NCBI GenBank assembly: GCA_023101885.1
Contig: JALPQD010000089.1
Span: 2,031,087-2,095,086 of the forward strand
DNA length: 64,000 nucleotides
Source of the DNA: Typhlomys cinereus
Lineage: Eukaryota > Chordata > Mammalia > Rodentia > Platacanthomyidae
Direction of reading: 5' to 3'
Position numbers and translations under genes: made by a program. Shown one piece after another: positions 12,400 to 24,960 of this stretch. The notes beneath the pieces are model-generated. The model was not told the origin of the DNA. It saw only the letters and a list, made by a program, of their open reading frames with translations, and did no database searches. The stretch's first letter is position 1. Every line of letters starts with the position of its first letter.

Positions 12400-12730
12400 T
12401 GAATGAGTTTGGCTTCCCCCAGATCTGAGACCACCTTAGCAGATTGAGTAGGATGTACTTCTTACAAGGCTGGCTTTTCGGCATCTGCAGTGGGCAAGCA
12501 GGAACTGAAATGAGTTACAGAAGGGTCTCGTTTGATTATTTAAATGATCAGTTCTTTAAAAAGAATCTTGAGAGCCATTAAGTATTCATGAAAACATCCC
12601 TCCTGGCAGCTTCTCCATTGTAGGTAATTACAGAGGGTTTAAAATATCTGACGTTGCTTGGAAGCACACAAAGCTCTGTCAGCTGTGAGCTGACAGCTGA
12701 TTTGTAATTTAATTAACATCCTGGCTTGTC
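12400..12730. promoter_or_regulatory. Candidate conserved noncoding/enhancer-like block
   Basis: Unique-looking sequence with dense developmental-type motifs: a perfect 9-base inverted repeat of TGACAG/CAGCTG elements at 12676-12696, a homeodomain-like taatttaattaa at 12705-12716, and atttaaatgatc upstream. No repeat signature. Conservation cannot be judged from one sequence, so this is a hypothesis. Confidence 0.3.
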
Positions 12731-13069
12731 CTGTTCTTTGTGGAAAAAGGCAGGAAGGCCTTTATTTTATTTGTGAAATTTTTTATAAAAAAAAAAAACC
12801 CAACAAATGAAGCACCTGGAAGAACACTCTACCTCGGCTTTTGCTTATATCCTGCTCCAAATCTGGTAAAAAGAAAAAAAAAAAAACTGCTTTCATGTGT
12901 TCTTTGGGCCCGCTGTATGTCTGATTGTGGGTCATCTTATAAAATTTGGATTTCACTCTTATGCGCGCTTGTCAGCAAGTTTTGACATACTCTTACTAGG
13001 CATTTTTGAGTTATCCATTCTGATGAAAGACCTGGCTGGACTGCTTGTGGAAGATTTCCGAGGACATAC

Positions 13070-13145
13070 TACATAACGGGCACTAGAGGTCAGCAGTGAA
13101 CAAAGCAGTCAGCTACCCTGTCACCCGCTTTACAGACAAACGTTA
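13070..13145 (-). repeat. LINE2-like fragment
   Basis: A 'gggcactagaggtcagcagtgaacaaagcagtcagc' region followed by ccctgtcacc resembles the antisense L2 3' end. Short and uncertain. Confidence 0.3.
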
Positions 13146-14369
13146 AGTCAAAGTCACACAAATGAATGTGTTTTAGAATGTGACAGGCTCTGTGAGGAAT
13201 AAGCAGAATGTCTTCTGAAAGCTTGTGAAGCAGGGAGCAAGAGGAAATGGGGAGAGCAGACAAGAGACAATGAAGATTATATAGCATCCATTTTGTCCTG
13301 CTTCCTTCCATTTCTCTTCTAGCCTAAAACACCTGAAAGGAAAGAAGAGAACCCTGATAGGGCCAAGTGTCTGTCATCCAGCAAATCTCTTCTGAAATTA
13401 GAAACTGAGCATGCGTACCAATGTGTTCATGAGATTAGCTTTCCTCTATCTTCTCTTTCTCCTTGTTCTTCTTCATCTCCCTTTCTTTTCTTCTTCCACC
13501 TCACCTCCATGTTCTTCTTTCTTTCTTCCTCTTTCCCCTCTTCCAATTGTCCTTTCTTGAAAGGGAGGCGCATAATAGGGATTGAGTGCAGGTCGTGGAG
13601 AGATTGAGACCCAGTGGAAAAGAGCTACATATTACAAGGTCCCAAGCGAAATTCCTAAAAATAAACATCAAAGTATACAAACAGCACATATTTTTTTAAA
13701 TATAAAATGATGACTGGAAGGTTCTGAATGAGAATGCTCAGTTGTGGGAAACCTTGGACAATTAGAGGAAATGATGCTCTTGCCTTTCATGAAGTTCATT
13801 TTGAGGCTGATTCCTTCACCCTCTTGGTTTGTTGCAAGTTCTGAGTTGTAGCCAAATACAACTTCCTTCATGAATTTGTCATGTATTTTACATTCTTACT
13901 GATGCCACACTTCTCTTGAAACAGATCCTTCCTTTCTGCGAAAACTCATTTTACAATTTAATAAGCTTGCATTTAACAGCAGCAGCCTTTAGTCAATCAA
14001 CCCAGGTCCATGGGACACAAGCTATATAGCGTTCTGGTTGAATATTGTAGGTGACAAAAGCAAATGTTAAGTTTCTACCCTCAGAAAGCTTAAATCACAG
14101 AAGGGGGTGGGACTTGTCAGAATGCTTAAGAGAAGCAATAGAACTAACAAATCTTGAATATTTCCTAAATTTCAGGCCTTGGGTGAGGAATGGTAATCAC
14201 TCTTTAATTTTGTTCCTGCTTTATAATATCATCTTGAATTCAACAGTGTCACTCTTTTATATCCTTAGCAAAGTATTTACAGATTGTAAGTTATTAAGTG
14301 TTATTAAGTATTATTGTATCAATGGATAGTCATAAGCACACAGATATGTTCTGGCTCTCCTGATTTTTC

Positions 14370-14388
14370 CTTCTCTCTTCTCTCTCTG

Positions 14389-14443
<55 letters not shown>

Positions 14444-14455
14444 TCTCTCTCTTTC
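14370..14455 (+). repeat. (CT)n microsatellite
   Basis: A tct/ct block that is near-pure from about 14395 to 14438 with flanking imperfect ct units. Protein frames through it (poly Ser-Leu or Arg-Glu) are artefacts. Confidence 0.96.
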
Positions 14456-15349
14456 ATTCCTTCTCTGCACTTTTCCTTTTGATTTCTCTCATAACAGTCT
14501 AGTGCCAACTCCTGCTGCAAGGGGAAATACAACACATTTTGTGTAACAACAAATAAACAGATTTCATTTATGTGAATTTGAAAGATTTCCAATATCTGGA
14601 TCTGCTATGATAATCCACTCTGCCAGCATAACAACATCTTCCAAACTTTCAGAGAACTTCTGGTGCTGGTTCTAGCCACGTGCAGGTTCCTATGTCTGAA
14701 TTTTGGGTAACTTAGTTCTGACTCACACTGACAACAGTATGTTCTGAACAGTCAGACATCTCCAACATGGTCCATCCAAGTGGGAGCCTATGGTAGATAA
14801 AGAAAGTAAATGCAATTACAGTGCAGAATCTGCTGGAAGGGTTTCAGATCAGTTAGTCACAGTATTTCATGGATAATTCAAGGATAACTCCATTGAATTC
14901 CCACTTATTGATCTCTCACTTCATTTTGGGTGGGCATCATAGTATCAGAGATCAATACGGATCCATCTTGCTCTGGGGTTGCTCTTGGGTATCAGAAGAG
15001 GTAGACACACTTAAAGGATACTACAGTATGGTTGGCATTAGTTGACCAGAATCTATACTGGATGCCATGGGGCATTCAATGGGAGGGGTGTCTTTTTTCA
15101 ATCATAACATTCATGAGATGCTTCCAAGGAAGTAATACCTAGTCTGATATAAGTGTGGTTTAGTAGAATCCAGAGTTGAAGGGAAGGTCACATGTAAGAA
15201 TGGGGAAAATGATAGGATTCCTGAAGTCAAACACAAAATGAGCTAAGTCAGACACAATGGCAGCTCAGTGCTCTCAATGCGGCCACTCCCTGTCTCTACT
15301 CCATGAGACATATCCCTCTACTTGAGAGAAGACACATCTATTTATTTTA

Positions 15350-15715
15350 TGTACCAGTTACTTTTTTCTGTTGCTGTGAGACAGCCTATACAACTTAAGG
15401 AAGAAAGGGAGATTTAGTCAGCTAATGGTTCCAGAGGGGAGATATAGTTCATTATGGCAAAAAAGCATGACTGGCTGGCAGAGGCTGGAGATGGAATAGG
15501 TCACTGCAGACATTGTGGAGGCTGAGAGAGCACTGCAAACTACAAGAACAGATTAATTAATTGAAGCCAGGTGGGGATAAGAAACCTCAAGGCCCATCCT
15601 GGGCCTTCCTCCAGTCAGAGTCTATCTCCTAAAGATGCCATGACCTTCCCAGACAACTAAAGATTCAAAAACATGAGCCTCCATGTGGGTCAAACTGCAT
15701 CCCAACCACAACACT
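15350..15715 (+). mobile_element. Rodent interspersed repeat (tgctgtgaNa family), copy 1
   Basis: Opens tctgttgctgtgagacagcc, then caacttaaggaagaaaggga. It runs about 350 bases and ends catcccaaccacaac. I know this sequence type from rodent genomes but cannot name its family with certainty. Eight copies lie in this window, all in this orientation. Confidence 0.65.
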
Positions 15716-16899
15716 GTAGCATCCCCTCTTATAGACCAAACTGAAGAAAGGAGAGGGGAAAGCAAGATTTATAAGCAGAGGCTTTATCTAATTGCCTCTC
15801 TGTGTGAGTGCCCTGGATGGCAGTAGCACCTACCCAAGACTCCCTAGAATGATTCAGAATTTCCCAGAACATCACAGCTGACTAAGCCAGGGTGTGATCT
15901 CAGTAAATTGTTTACGCTCCATATTAGATGATTTTATATTCCTTTAAAAGTCAGATGTGTGACAATAGAGTGGCCCCTAAGGATATTAGAGCTATGAACA
16001 GAAATGAAGGATAACTTAAACACTCTATCTCTAGTCAAATTAGCATGTGTGGTGCTAATACAGGTAGGTTAGCTTGGAAAAAAAATACCTAACTGCCTGA
16101 ACCTGAGGAACAAAAGAACGATAACTCTTTTCTGATAGTTGTGATGCATGCAAAGCACTTAATGTTGTTCCTGGCATGCCCACTGTGCTATTGTTATGAG
16201 GTTTAATGCTATCATTAATGTTAATGTTAGTATTTCTATTAGAATTCACAATATAGTTAGTATTAATGTTGTTGTCAATCTGGTCTTTAGCAATCAAAAC
16301 GTCTCAAAGAAATCAATATTTATATCATAGAAGAGAAATCTCAACATACTATATCACAATTATTTCTTCAGAAAATTTTCCTTTGAGTTTGACTGGTGTT
16401 TAAGTTTCTTGCTAGTTCATGCAATTCTTACTCACAGGGAAAAATAAATGAAGCCAAAAAGAAAAAGAGTAAGACTATTTGGCTAGCACAGTATTATTGA
16501 GGCCTGAGGTCTCTTGGGTAGTTTTCTACTGTCTACAGTGGACACTGCTTTGCCTTCTGACTTGACTCCTACATCTTGGTCATCATCACACTAGCTAGCT
16601 TAACTATGTACTTATGTAACAATTTAAAACTTAAAGCATTCTTGAGAGCAAAAACTGTTATTTTTAGTGTATATTCATATCATAAATTTTAGAGACTAAT
16701 AATGGAGAAACACATTCCACTTAAGGGATTCTGGCGCTCTTTAAGTATGTGTCAAACAAAAAACATAATTGTACTTATTTTCTTGAGCCTGTGTTTATAA
16801 TGGTATATAAATGAATGAGGTCATTGTGGTAGGCAAAAAAGACTTTCATGCTTCAAACAACTGATGCCAGCTTCATCTATTTGTTCAAAATTTGTGTAT

Positions 16900-17030
16900 A
16901 ACTTTATTCAACAAATACTTCGGAATGTGTGTCCTTGGTTATGGGCTGGAAGTATGTGTTTGAGCAATACCAGTGTAATTCCAAGATTGAAAATATTATA
17001 GTTAAAAACAGAAAACTACACAATCATATA
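16900..17030 (-). repeat. LINE2-like 3' end fragment
   Basis: The 'attcaacaaatacttcggaatgtgtgtccttgg' start is followed by a decayed body, the usual order of an antisense L2 3' end. Ancient. Confidence 0.45.
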
Positions 17031-18379
17031 GCATAATAATTTTAGTTTGAGATGTGTAGGAAGCTATGAGAATAGCTATGAAGTACAGGCAACATGGAAT
17101 ATTATAGCTAAGCATGGCTGTAATGGAAATAAGGGATTAGGAATCCTTGGCCCACTGCTGTTAGGACAGTGTTAGCTATTTCTTTCATTTTGAGGCTAAT
17201 ACTACATCGGGCATTGCACTGAAATCTCTCTAGAAATACATGCACTGATAATGAGCTGGTGAGTAAGTGAGAATGACAAATTGAAGTAATTACCCTGAGG
17301 TGTTCTTGTTACTGTCAGATTATGAGTCACTGTGGAAGTGATGACCAAGACAGCATCAATTCCATCTTGAGAATGATCGAAAAATGTCCTTTTAAGAAGA
17401 CATGTTCTTAGTAATCTGATGTGATAATAGTCATGAAGCATTGGGAAGAGATTAGATGTAGGAGTGAAGCCTGAGATAATGCTGTGACAACAAGAGGGTC
17501 CTTCCCTGCTTCTAATGACCTCCCCCATCATGCATAAAACACTAAGATTAAGCAAGATTAGCTGATGGATTAGCTCAATCAAAAAACTCAAAAACAGATT
17601 GGTCCCTCTTTTCTTTCCCTGATAAATAGCTCTGATACACAGCAAGGAGAAACAGAGACATAGGATACAGGTCGCAGAGACCCAGAAAGCTGAGGAACAA
17701 TCTCATGGATCAAGATAAACTTCCTCTGACTATTTCCTCTTGTTCCATGATAACTTCCTGGGATTGGCTTTCCTGGAAGACTTGTAAGTGTGAGCTTTGT
17801 TGAAGGACTCTCTTCATGCATTGGGAATATAGAGGGAAGAAAAGGAAACGAGAGAAGGAAAAGTTGCTTCTGCTATCAGCAATCATCTAAGCAGAGATTC
17901 CTTGCTTAGAAATTGTAATCTTTTGTTCTAGGATGTAACTATCCTAAATCAATGATCCTCACAGGAAATGAAAGAAGGAAGAGTGACTACCTTTCCTCTT
18001 GGGCTAATATATAATGTAGGTAATATTTTTCCTCATCTCCAGGGAAATTTTAAAGAAATGCTGAAGGAAATTTAATGTTTTCTGAGTAGGATATCGAAGA
18101 TATCCATTTCGTTACCTAGTTGATTTTCTCTCCATATATGACATAAAGCTTTTTAACACATACTTAGTTATGCTGATTATTTGGAAAGTTATCTCCCTAC
18201 TTTAATAAATGTAGTGAATGTTAATACAGTTTTGCTCACACTTGGTTTTGTGACCATGTAAAATGTTTGTAGAAAACTTGGTTAGTTATGTCAACAGTAG
18301 TGTACACCATGACCCACTCATGAGGTAAGACTATTTGGACCTAACTGAATTTTGTGCAAACATTAATACATGTTTCCTG

Positions 18380-18399
18380 CTTTTTTTCTTTATTCCTAG
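18380..18399 (+). promoter_or_regulatory. DLG2: 3' splice site of the DLG2 exon
   Basis: An almost uninterrupted pyrimidine run (ctttttttctttattcc) is followed by tag directly before the AAG codon that opens the exon. A candidate branch point (ttaat, 18363-18367) lies in the usual 30-40 base range. This looks like a strong acceptor, so the exon should be recognised efficiently unless repressed. Confidence 0.9.
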
Positions 18400-18561
18400 A
18401 AGTATCGATACCAAGATGAAGACGCCCCACATGATCATTCCTTACCTCGGCTAACTCATGAAGTAAGAGGTCCGGAACTGGTGCATGTATCAGAAAAGAA
18501 CTTGTCTCAAATAGAAAATGTCCATGGATATGTCCTGCAGTCTCACATTTCTCCTCTGAAG
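18400..18561 (+). CDS. DLG2: DLG2 (PSD-93) internal coding exon, N-terminal region before PDZ1
   Basis: This exon encodes 54 residues of DLG2, a membrane-associated guanylate kinase scaffold that clusters NMDA receptors and potassium channels at postsynaptic and juxtaparanodal membranes. The reading frame starts [14 protein letters not shown] and ends [10 protein letters not shown]. The KYRYQDED start is shared with the paralogue DLG4 (PSD-95), just after its palmitoylated N-terminus, and the rest is DLG2-specific linker before PDZ1. The 3' splice site is a pyrimidine-rich tract ending in ttcctag, and the donor is AAG|gtcagt. A branch-point-like ttaat lies about 35 bases upstream. Length is exactly 54 codons and both ends are in phase 0, so skipping it would keep the frame. 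No palmitoylation cysteines or PDZ sequence lie in this exon; they come from flanking exons outside the window. Assignment rests on recalled family sequence. Confidence 0.96.
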
Positions 18562-18567
18562 GTCAGT
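18562..18567 (+). promoter_or_regulatory. DLG2: 5' splice site of the DLG2 exon
   Basis: The exon ends in AAG and the intron opens with gtcagt. That matches the consensus well except for C instead of A at intron position 3. It closes the frame in phase 0. Confidence 0.88.
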
Positions 18568-20067
18568 CAGATTGCTCTTTGGTCTTTCTAGCTGGTGATC
18601 ATCATCAGTCCTGGCAGCTAAGGAAGCTGTTGTTTGGTCTGACTGAATGAAAATATGTTAATAAAAAAAACATGAAAGTGACCTCTGATTGCAAAGGGGC
18701 TTTCTGTGGTGTAGAGCTCTGGGATATACTTTGATTACTACTATTGACTGACTGGAAGATCCTTTCATTTGCTGAGAATGGATTAAGAAAAGAACCAAAG
18801 ATGTAAAGCAGGCAGGGAAAATAAGCTATTTACATACTAAGAAAAAAGCAAGAATATACCACAGTTGCTTGGCTGAAACGGTTTCCTTCTCCTTCCTATT
18901 CCCACATAAAACAAACAGTGAATAAAACATGGTCACACCGAGCAACTGGAACCTGACTAAGCCAAGAAAAAATATGAGAGTCGGCCTCATCAGCTTTGTT
19001 TTCTCCCAGAGGGAACTGTTTACAGGATTTCTTTCTATCACACATCATACATCCACACTTTTTCAAGTTTAATTTTGCACAATTTTTGATCAGTGGTATT
19101 TTTTACAAGAAAGAGCAATTCAATGAAAATTGAGCTTTTTCTTTGCTCCTTGGAGGTTGTTCTCTCTACTGGGCTGCTGTCACTTGACTTTGTGCTTTGG
19201 ATAAAAAGCTCCTTAAGTGCTAATTAAAATTTCAAAAGAAAAGCAGAAATAGAGTTTGTGCCATAATAGAAGATGGCTCAAATGAGAAAGAGAGCCGTAG
19301 ATTCATCCCTTAGTGATGATTAAATAAAAATTTGCTTTATTTTATCACAAAGCACTCATTTCACTAACATTTACATGTAACTGCACCCAAATAAAAAGTT
19401 CACCTGTAAAAATTTCTCTAGTACTCTCTTACTAAGCCTGCCAAATTATCAAAAAAGGGTTATATCATGTTCAGTACTGCTCTAAATTTTGGTACGCTTC
19501 TCATGTTCTGGTATCCTAAACTATCATCCTATCCTCACCTAGCCTAGTTAGAACCAGTAAGTCAAAATATTAGGCCAGTTGTCAGATCTCAATAAACATG
19601 ACATGGTGTGTGAAAACATGGAAAAATTGTGACTTATGGGATCAGTGTTCTCTCTCCAGAATTCCATGGCAACCTGTGGACTGACTGATGGAAATGAATG
19701 TGTTTAACCTGGAAGAGTAAAATTCAGGGCTGGACTGGAGGAGCCTTATGTTTTCCATTTTAAGAACTGCCATGAGATGAAGTCTCTTTCCATACAAAAG
19801 GCAGAATCAGATCTGCTGTGCAAGGTTGACAGGGATGCTTATTTGGGACCACTGTAAAATCATGGCTCCTTGGCAGGGCTATGTCAAGCAGATAATAGAT
19901 GGAATCTTGTCCCTTGACATTTTCCAGGCTCTGAGAACCTGTCAGTGGGCTTGTGGAGAGGATTGATTCTTAGCGCTAGGGACAACACAATTCTCTCTAA
20001 GATTTGCTTGACTCTGGAATCAATGATTATGTTCTGTTCTAATCAATACTTTTCCTTTTTAAAAAAA

Positions 20068-20375
20068 ATTGATGTTGTGTGTGCATGCATGACATGTGGG
20101 CGTATGTTAGTGAGTGCAGGTACACATGTGCTACAACTTCAGGTATCAGTCCTCACCTTCAGTTTTGTTTGAGACAGGATGTCCTATTGATAAATACTAT
20201 GTACATCAGGCTATCTAACCCACAAGCTTGGGGAGTCTCCTGTTTCTGCCTCCTATCTTTGTTGGATAAGCACTTGGATCTAAACATGCATTGCCATGCT
20301 GGGTTGCAGGTCCTAAGGCCTTGACCTCTGGTCCTTACATCTAATTAGCAATCGCTTTACCCCATTAGGTCACCA
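20068..20375 (-). mobile_element. B4-like composite SINE (tRNA head plus B1-like part), antisense
   Basis: Reading antisense, the B1-like part appears as gagacaggatgtcctattga ... ctcctgtttctgcctcc. The tRNA head appears as tctggtccttacatc ... tttaccccattag. A GT-rich stretch marks the tail side at 20075-20130. Diverged. Confidence 0.6.
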
Positions 20376-20696
20376 AAATACTTCCTTCTATAGTAATCAT
20401 TTCATTTTTTAAAATATATATAGGTCTCTGACTTAGAAACTGCTACAAATCGAACTTTGAGACTGCATTGCATCAAAGACTTACATTTCAGAGTTTGTCT
20501 TTTTGTTCGTTTGTATGTTTTTCCCCCTAACTGATTGAATCATTCCCTGTAAGATCCTCCTTAAAACCTTTCTACCTTTTTCCCAACTGATCTTTCCCTC
20601 TCCCAATTCGTCTCTTTAATCAGTTCTCCAAAATAGTCTCAAAAGGTTACATAGCATAATCTTTGGGGTTACATAGCATAAATCAAGACTCGTTTT

Positions 20697-20761
20697 TTTT
20701 AAATTTTATTATTATTATTATTAATTCAACTGTGCGCATGTGCATGTGTATGTGCGTGCAC

Positions 20762-20795
<34 letters not shown>

Positions 20796-21028
20796 GTGTG
20801 TGTGTGTGTATGTGTAGAACCACGGACGAATTCGGGAGCCACCATGGATGCCTCCACCTCCTCCTTGTTTACTCTGCCTGGGGATTCACAGGCTCCGCCC
20901 TACCAGGACCAGAAGCACAGGCCGCCCCAGCTTCTGCCTGGCGTCTATAAGTGGGATCTGGGATCCGAACTCAGGACCTTCCGCCTGCAAGGCGGAGGCT
21001 TAACCCCTGAGCCACTTCTCCAGCCCAA
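20697..21028 (-). mobile_element. Young B2-superfamily SINE (DIP-like), antisense, full length
   Basis: On the minus strand: ggctggagaagtggctcagg head, box B region, a GC-rich body, the gaattcgtccgtggttc core, a (CA)n tract (20758-20815) and an A-rich end. Flanked by a target-site duplication aagactcgtttt (20685-20696) and aagacttgtttt (21029-21040), one mismatch. Low divergence from its siblings indicates recent insertion. Confidence 0.92.
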
Positions 21029-21259
21029 AAGACTTGTTTTGACTTAGTATGGGTACAGTGAAAGACCTGAACAAAATGATAAGTAGTATGGGCTCTTATT
21101 TAATACATTTATTCAATATATAGCCATAGAATAACATCCAATAGGTTTGGCTGGTTTAATGATCCACTATGCGCTGCCATACTACTCAATAACTCATATG
21201 GAACATTTCTGGTAGGGTGGAGGGAAAGGTAGCTGTGTGCTTGGGAGTGTGTTCATGCA

Positions 21260-21260
<1 letters not shown>

Positions 21261-21292
<32 letters not shown>
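21261..21292 (+). repeat. (GT)n microsatellite
   Basis: Uninterrupted gt dinucleotides after gcacac. No SINE is recognised around it. Confidence 0.95.
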
Positions 21293-21294
<2 letters not shown>

Positions 21295-21591
21295 CTCTTC
21301 CAATTGACCCTTATTCTTTTCTTTCCAGGTATCTCAGAATGAAGTGTCTACAATTTCAATCATTTTTTATCATATGTTATGCATCGTATTTGGCTCCCTT
21401 ATAATTTATCACCTACTCTGTTCTTTGTCAATGTTTTATTAATTTTTCTAGGTTGTTCTGTAGTGGTTCTTTAATTGAAAGTACTCCATTTCAGTTTTAA
21501 AAGCATCCATGTACAAGGCTAGAAAATTGGCTCTCTTAGTCTCACAGCAACCAGTACCTTACTTCTTTGTTTGGAACACAAAATCTGTTCT

Positions 21592-21990
21592 AGTTACCCT
21601 TTTGTTGCTGTGAGTAAAGATAGCAACAACAACAAAACCTCAAATCCAAGCCACTTAAGGGTTTAATATTTGACTGGTAGGTCTCTAGATAACAGTTCAT
21701 TATGAATGCAGTAGCGTTCATGGGGGCATCATGAACTTTTAGAAGGGGCTATATCTTAAGTACAGGAAGAGCTGACAAAGAGCCATACTTGCCAGTTGGC
21801 CAAAGCCAGTCACTTCTCTCCCCACGTCATCCACCTGTCGAGGGAACCATCTCTCCTATAATAAGCTGTGTTTTCTGTCATCAATTAGTCTCCTCCAGAC
21901 TAGCTCAGAAGCTTGCTTTAACTAAATTATTCTTCAGAGTTGTGCAACGTGACTCAGCTCTTAGTTGTCACATTGGCATCTGTCACTAAC
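21592..21990 (+). mobile_element. Rodent interspersed repeat (tgctgtgaNa family), decayed copy 2
   Basis: Opens ttttgttgctgtgagtaaag, then a short caa-rich insertion, ccacttaagggtttaat and acagttcattatgaatgcag. The 3' part is poorly matched. Same strand as the other copies. Confidence 0.5.
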
Positions 21991-22250
21991 TGCCCCCATG
22001 GCTCAGTGAGTAAGAGTACGTGCTGTGCAGCCTGATTTAAATCTCAGGACTCATATTAGAAAAAAAAAAAAAACTGAGCCTGGTTGCACATCTCTGTAAC
22101 CACAGCACTGTGCGAGGGGGGGAGGGGGAGATAGGAGGATTGACTGACTGCCTGTTGACTGCCAGCATAGCACAGGATTCAGTGAGGAACACTGTCTCAA
22201 AGAAATAAGGTGGAGAGTCATAGAGCAAGATACAGATAATCATCTCTGGC

Positions 22251-22301
<51 letters not shown>

Positions 22302-22330
22302 GGTGTGCACACCATCACACACATACATAC
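21990..22330 (+). mobile_element. B4-like composite SINE ending in a CA tract
   Basis: The tRNA head catggctcagtgagtaagag is followed by an A run, then a B1-like part (ggttgcacatctctgtaacc, gggggagataggaggattga, gaacactgtctcaaag). It ends at a (CA)n tract at 22252-22297. The order head, B1-like part, tail fits B4-type rodent SINEs. Confidence 0.7.
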
Positions 22331-24861
22331 TCTATGCACATATGCATCCACATACCTCCCACACATCCATGTATGAATAATAAACCTCCAATATGAGATA
22401 TGCCAAATATAGAATAGATTTTCTTCCATTTTTGCTGCTCCCAGTGTAAGGGTATGCCCTATAAAGTACTTTGACAAGAAATGAAAGGACATTTCATCCA
22501 GGGCTTTTCTCAGGTGGGCCTCATGATTCTCTGGAACTGTGATTTATGGAAAACAGAAAATGCTTTTAGGTGGTTTGAGAAGAAAATATTCTGTGTACCT
22601 TTCTCTTGAAATAGTAATGATAGGAATACATATATACATTTTTCCCCAAAGACACAAGGCCCTATTTTATAGGATCAAGCAATTTTGTGATACAAATATA
22701 CCCATCATGACTGATTTCAGGATATTGACTTAAAAGCTACTGAGTATGATCGGAAAGGGAGATGTAGGGAGTTCTCACTAGCTAGTAGAACAACCTAGAA
22801 CAACACTAGAATATCAGATTCAAACTCATACTGGATGAATTTTCTAATCAAGTTATTAACAAGTACCATATTAACATAATTCAAGAATTCAGAAACCCTG
22901 CCATGATTTAAAAGCTGATATGTTATTGTCCCATAAGAGAAACCTATTAAAATCAGGGGAATGTTAGCAGGTACACATTTTCAAGTAGCATGGAAACACT
23001 TTCCATTTCAAACCTCTTGCCTCCTTGGATCTGTCTTCTGCTCTTGGGTCAAGCACTAAAAGATTCAAGAATGAGGAGGCAAAGCACAAAGTCAGAAGGT
23101 GCCCCAGAATCTTCCTGAGCAAAAACTCTCTAATATTTGTTAGCAATTTATGTAGGATTTGCAGAAACAAAGTAGGTGAAAAAGTATAGCAGTTTAAATG
23201 CCACATTGAGCAAACCCTGAATCATTAACTGGCTAATCTCAGTATTACAGGATTGATATTGTTTCTTCCATTTTCCTGTATCACTTGAAGGTTCAGTTCT
23301 AAGATTCATCTGTCTCTGGTGCCTACCAGCTGCTTGCGTGATAAATGTACTTGCCCAGCTCGTTTTCATTAGAGTTCCTGGGCCAGTGTAAAGTACGGAG
23401 TTGGGAGGAGAAATGCAATTTAGCACTGAGCTGAAGGGAATTCATTTTCCTTGCCACAAGATGGGGATACTTTCTCTAGAATGTTCCACAAAAAAATTGT
23501 GTATGAGAACTTTCTTTAAAGCTTAAATCTGAGCTTCCTTTTCAGTGTAAGTTCGTTCATTGGTGGATGTTAATTGAAGGTTAACTTTGTTCCTCAGGTT
23601 ATGGGGACAATGAACATGAATTTAAATGTGCATGTTACTCTCCAGGGAAATATAGTTGTAATTATTTTTTATTCATTCTTATTCCGCAGCAGAAATTTAG
23701 ACTCTTTCATTTTAAATACTGTGGGACCTCAAGTACTGACCCGAGTGCTTTCTGTGCAGTATTTGTTAGGAGAGAATGGGTAACTGCTTCCCTTCCTCCC
23801 ATAAACTAAGTGATCATTGCTGCAAAATTCCATCATTTTAAACCTCATCACTTACCATATGTTGATGTATCTGAAATCTGGATGAGTGAAAAAATGTGGA
23901 ATCTTGCATTTATAATTGATGATATTTTTTATGGGTACATTAAAATGCCTGGTAATCACAGTCATTTTAGAATCAGTGTATGGCTATAGGGAAACAAATT
24001 ATTTTTATAAATCAGTGCGAATTAGGCTAATCAAGTAAATGTGATTTTTCCCCCCTGACTTTTACTGAAACAAAAGTAGCAGTTCTGGGAAGGCTGAGTG
24101 TGGGGATAGTGAGATTGGGATGGATTTCTCTTTCTTCTCCTGGGTGCTTGCTGAGCACTTGTGGAGAAACACTGGAGATTCTGGGGCAGTTCAACCTGAG
24201 AACTGAAGGGAGGTCAGCTCAGCCTTCAGGAAGATGACTCAGGGCGGAAGAACCACAGGAGGATCTGCTTTTACTGATTTTGCACTAAAGTAATTAGAAC
24301 CTGCTGGCAGGGATGCATCAGCCAGCAGTTCAGCAAACCATCTTCCTCTACAGAGCCCCACCTTGAAATCTCATGCATCCTTTCCGGGTTACTACTTCTC
24401 TGGCACATGGAACTAGTGTCTTGTGAACTGGACTCCATCTTATTTAGTTTCTTTTGGTGTCTTCTTCTCCCTCCCTCGCTGCCATTTTCAATGAAACCAA
24501 AATGGCATTTCTCAAAGTGTGTTTGGTGTAATCTCTTCAGCACTGTAAGGAAAATCAGGGGATAAATGCTTAAATGCATTTGGGGAGTTAGGTTCTTTAG
24601 CTTACTGCAGAATTTCCCAGAAGACTTAATATAATAAACAAAATAACCTTTCAGTTGGGGATATGGTTAGTATAAACTCTTTTTCAAGCATATTTTATCT
24701 TGGAACCTTTCTAGATAAAGCAATGTCTTGTCCAGGTGCATATGCTCTGGACAAACTACAACAGGCACATAGACTGTGGCCAACACAAATAATAAAGAAC
24801 GTAGCCCAAGTTTCACTCTGGCCCTGGAAAGCAATAACAGCTTCAAACACCAGGTCCTCTG

Positions 24862-24960
24862 CTAGCTAGTTGCGTATTCTTGCTCAAGTTATAACATCTT
24901 CAAATTAATGGTATCTATTCACATGCCTTTGTGAAATTTAAGTGAAATAAATTAATATCA
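24862..24960 (+). repeat. MIR-like SINE fragment
   Basis: Ctagctagttgcgtattctt then gctcaagttataacatcttc follows the MIR core pattern (ctagctgtgtgacctt ... gcaagttacttaacctctc). Ancient. Confidence 0.45.

Larger units (their letters stand above)
1..18399 (+). other. DLG2: DLG2 intron upstream of the exon
   Basis: No exon, RNA gene or promoter could be supported here. Named repeats are listed separately. I see nothing recognisable in roughly 170-1340, 1625-2190, 2245-2800, 3480-4070, 4090-5940, 6680-7510, 8550-9120, 9410-10970, 13150-14370, 14460-15340 and 15720-16890. These are AT-rich, unique-looking or too decayed to name. Short open frames inside them have no initiation context, family resemblance or splice borders that support coding. 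The stretch 300-420 is almost pure A/T and is probably low complexity. Confidence 0.8.

Noticed and set aside
17202..17645. 147-codon open frame on the minus strand, close to the DLG2 exon
   Set aside because: No family resemblance and opposite strand to the gene. No acceptor or donor framing it and no homologous partner recognised.
23450..23475. Second CTCF or YY1 site (gccacaagatggggat)
   Set aside because: It departs from the CTCF core at key positions and only the short caagatgg core fits YY1, which is frequent by chance.
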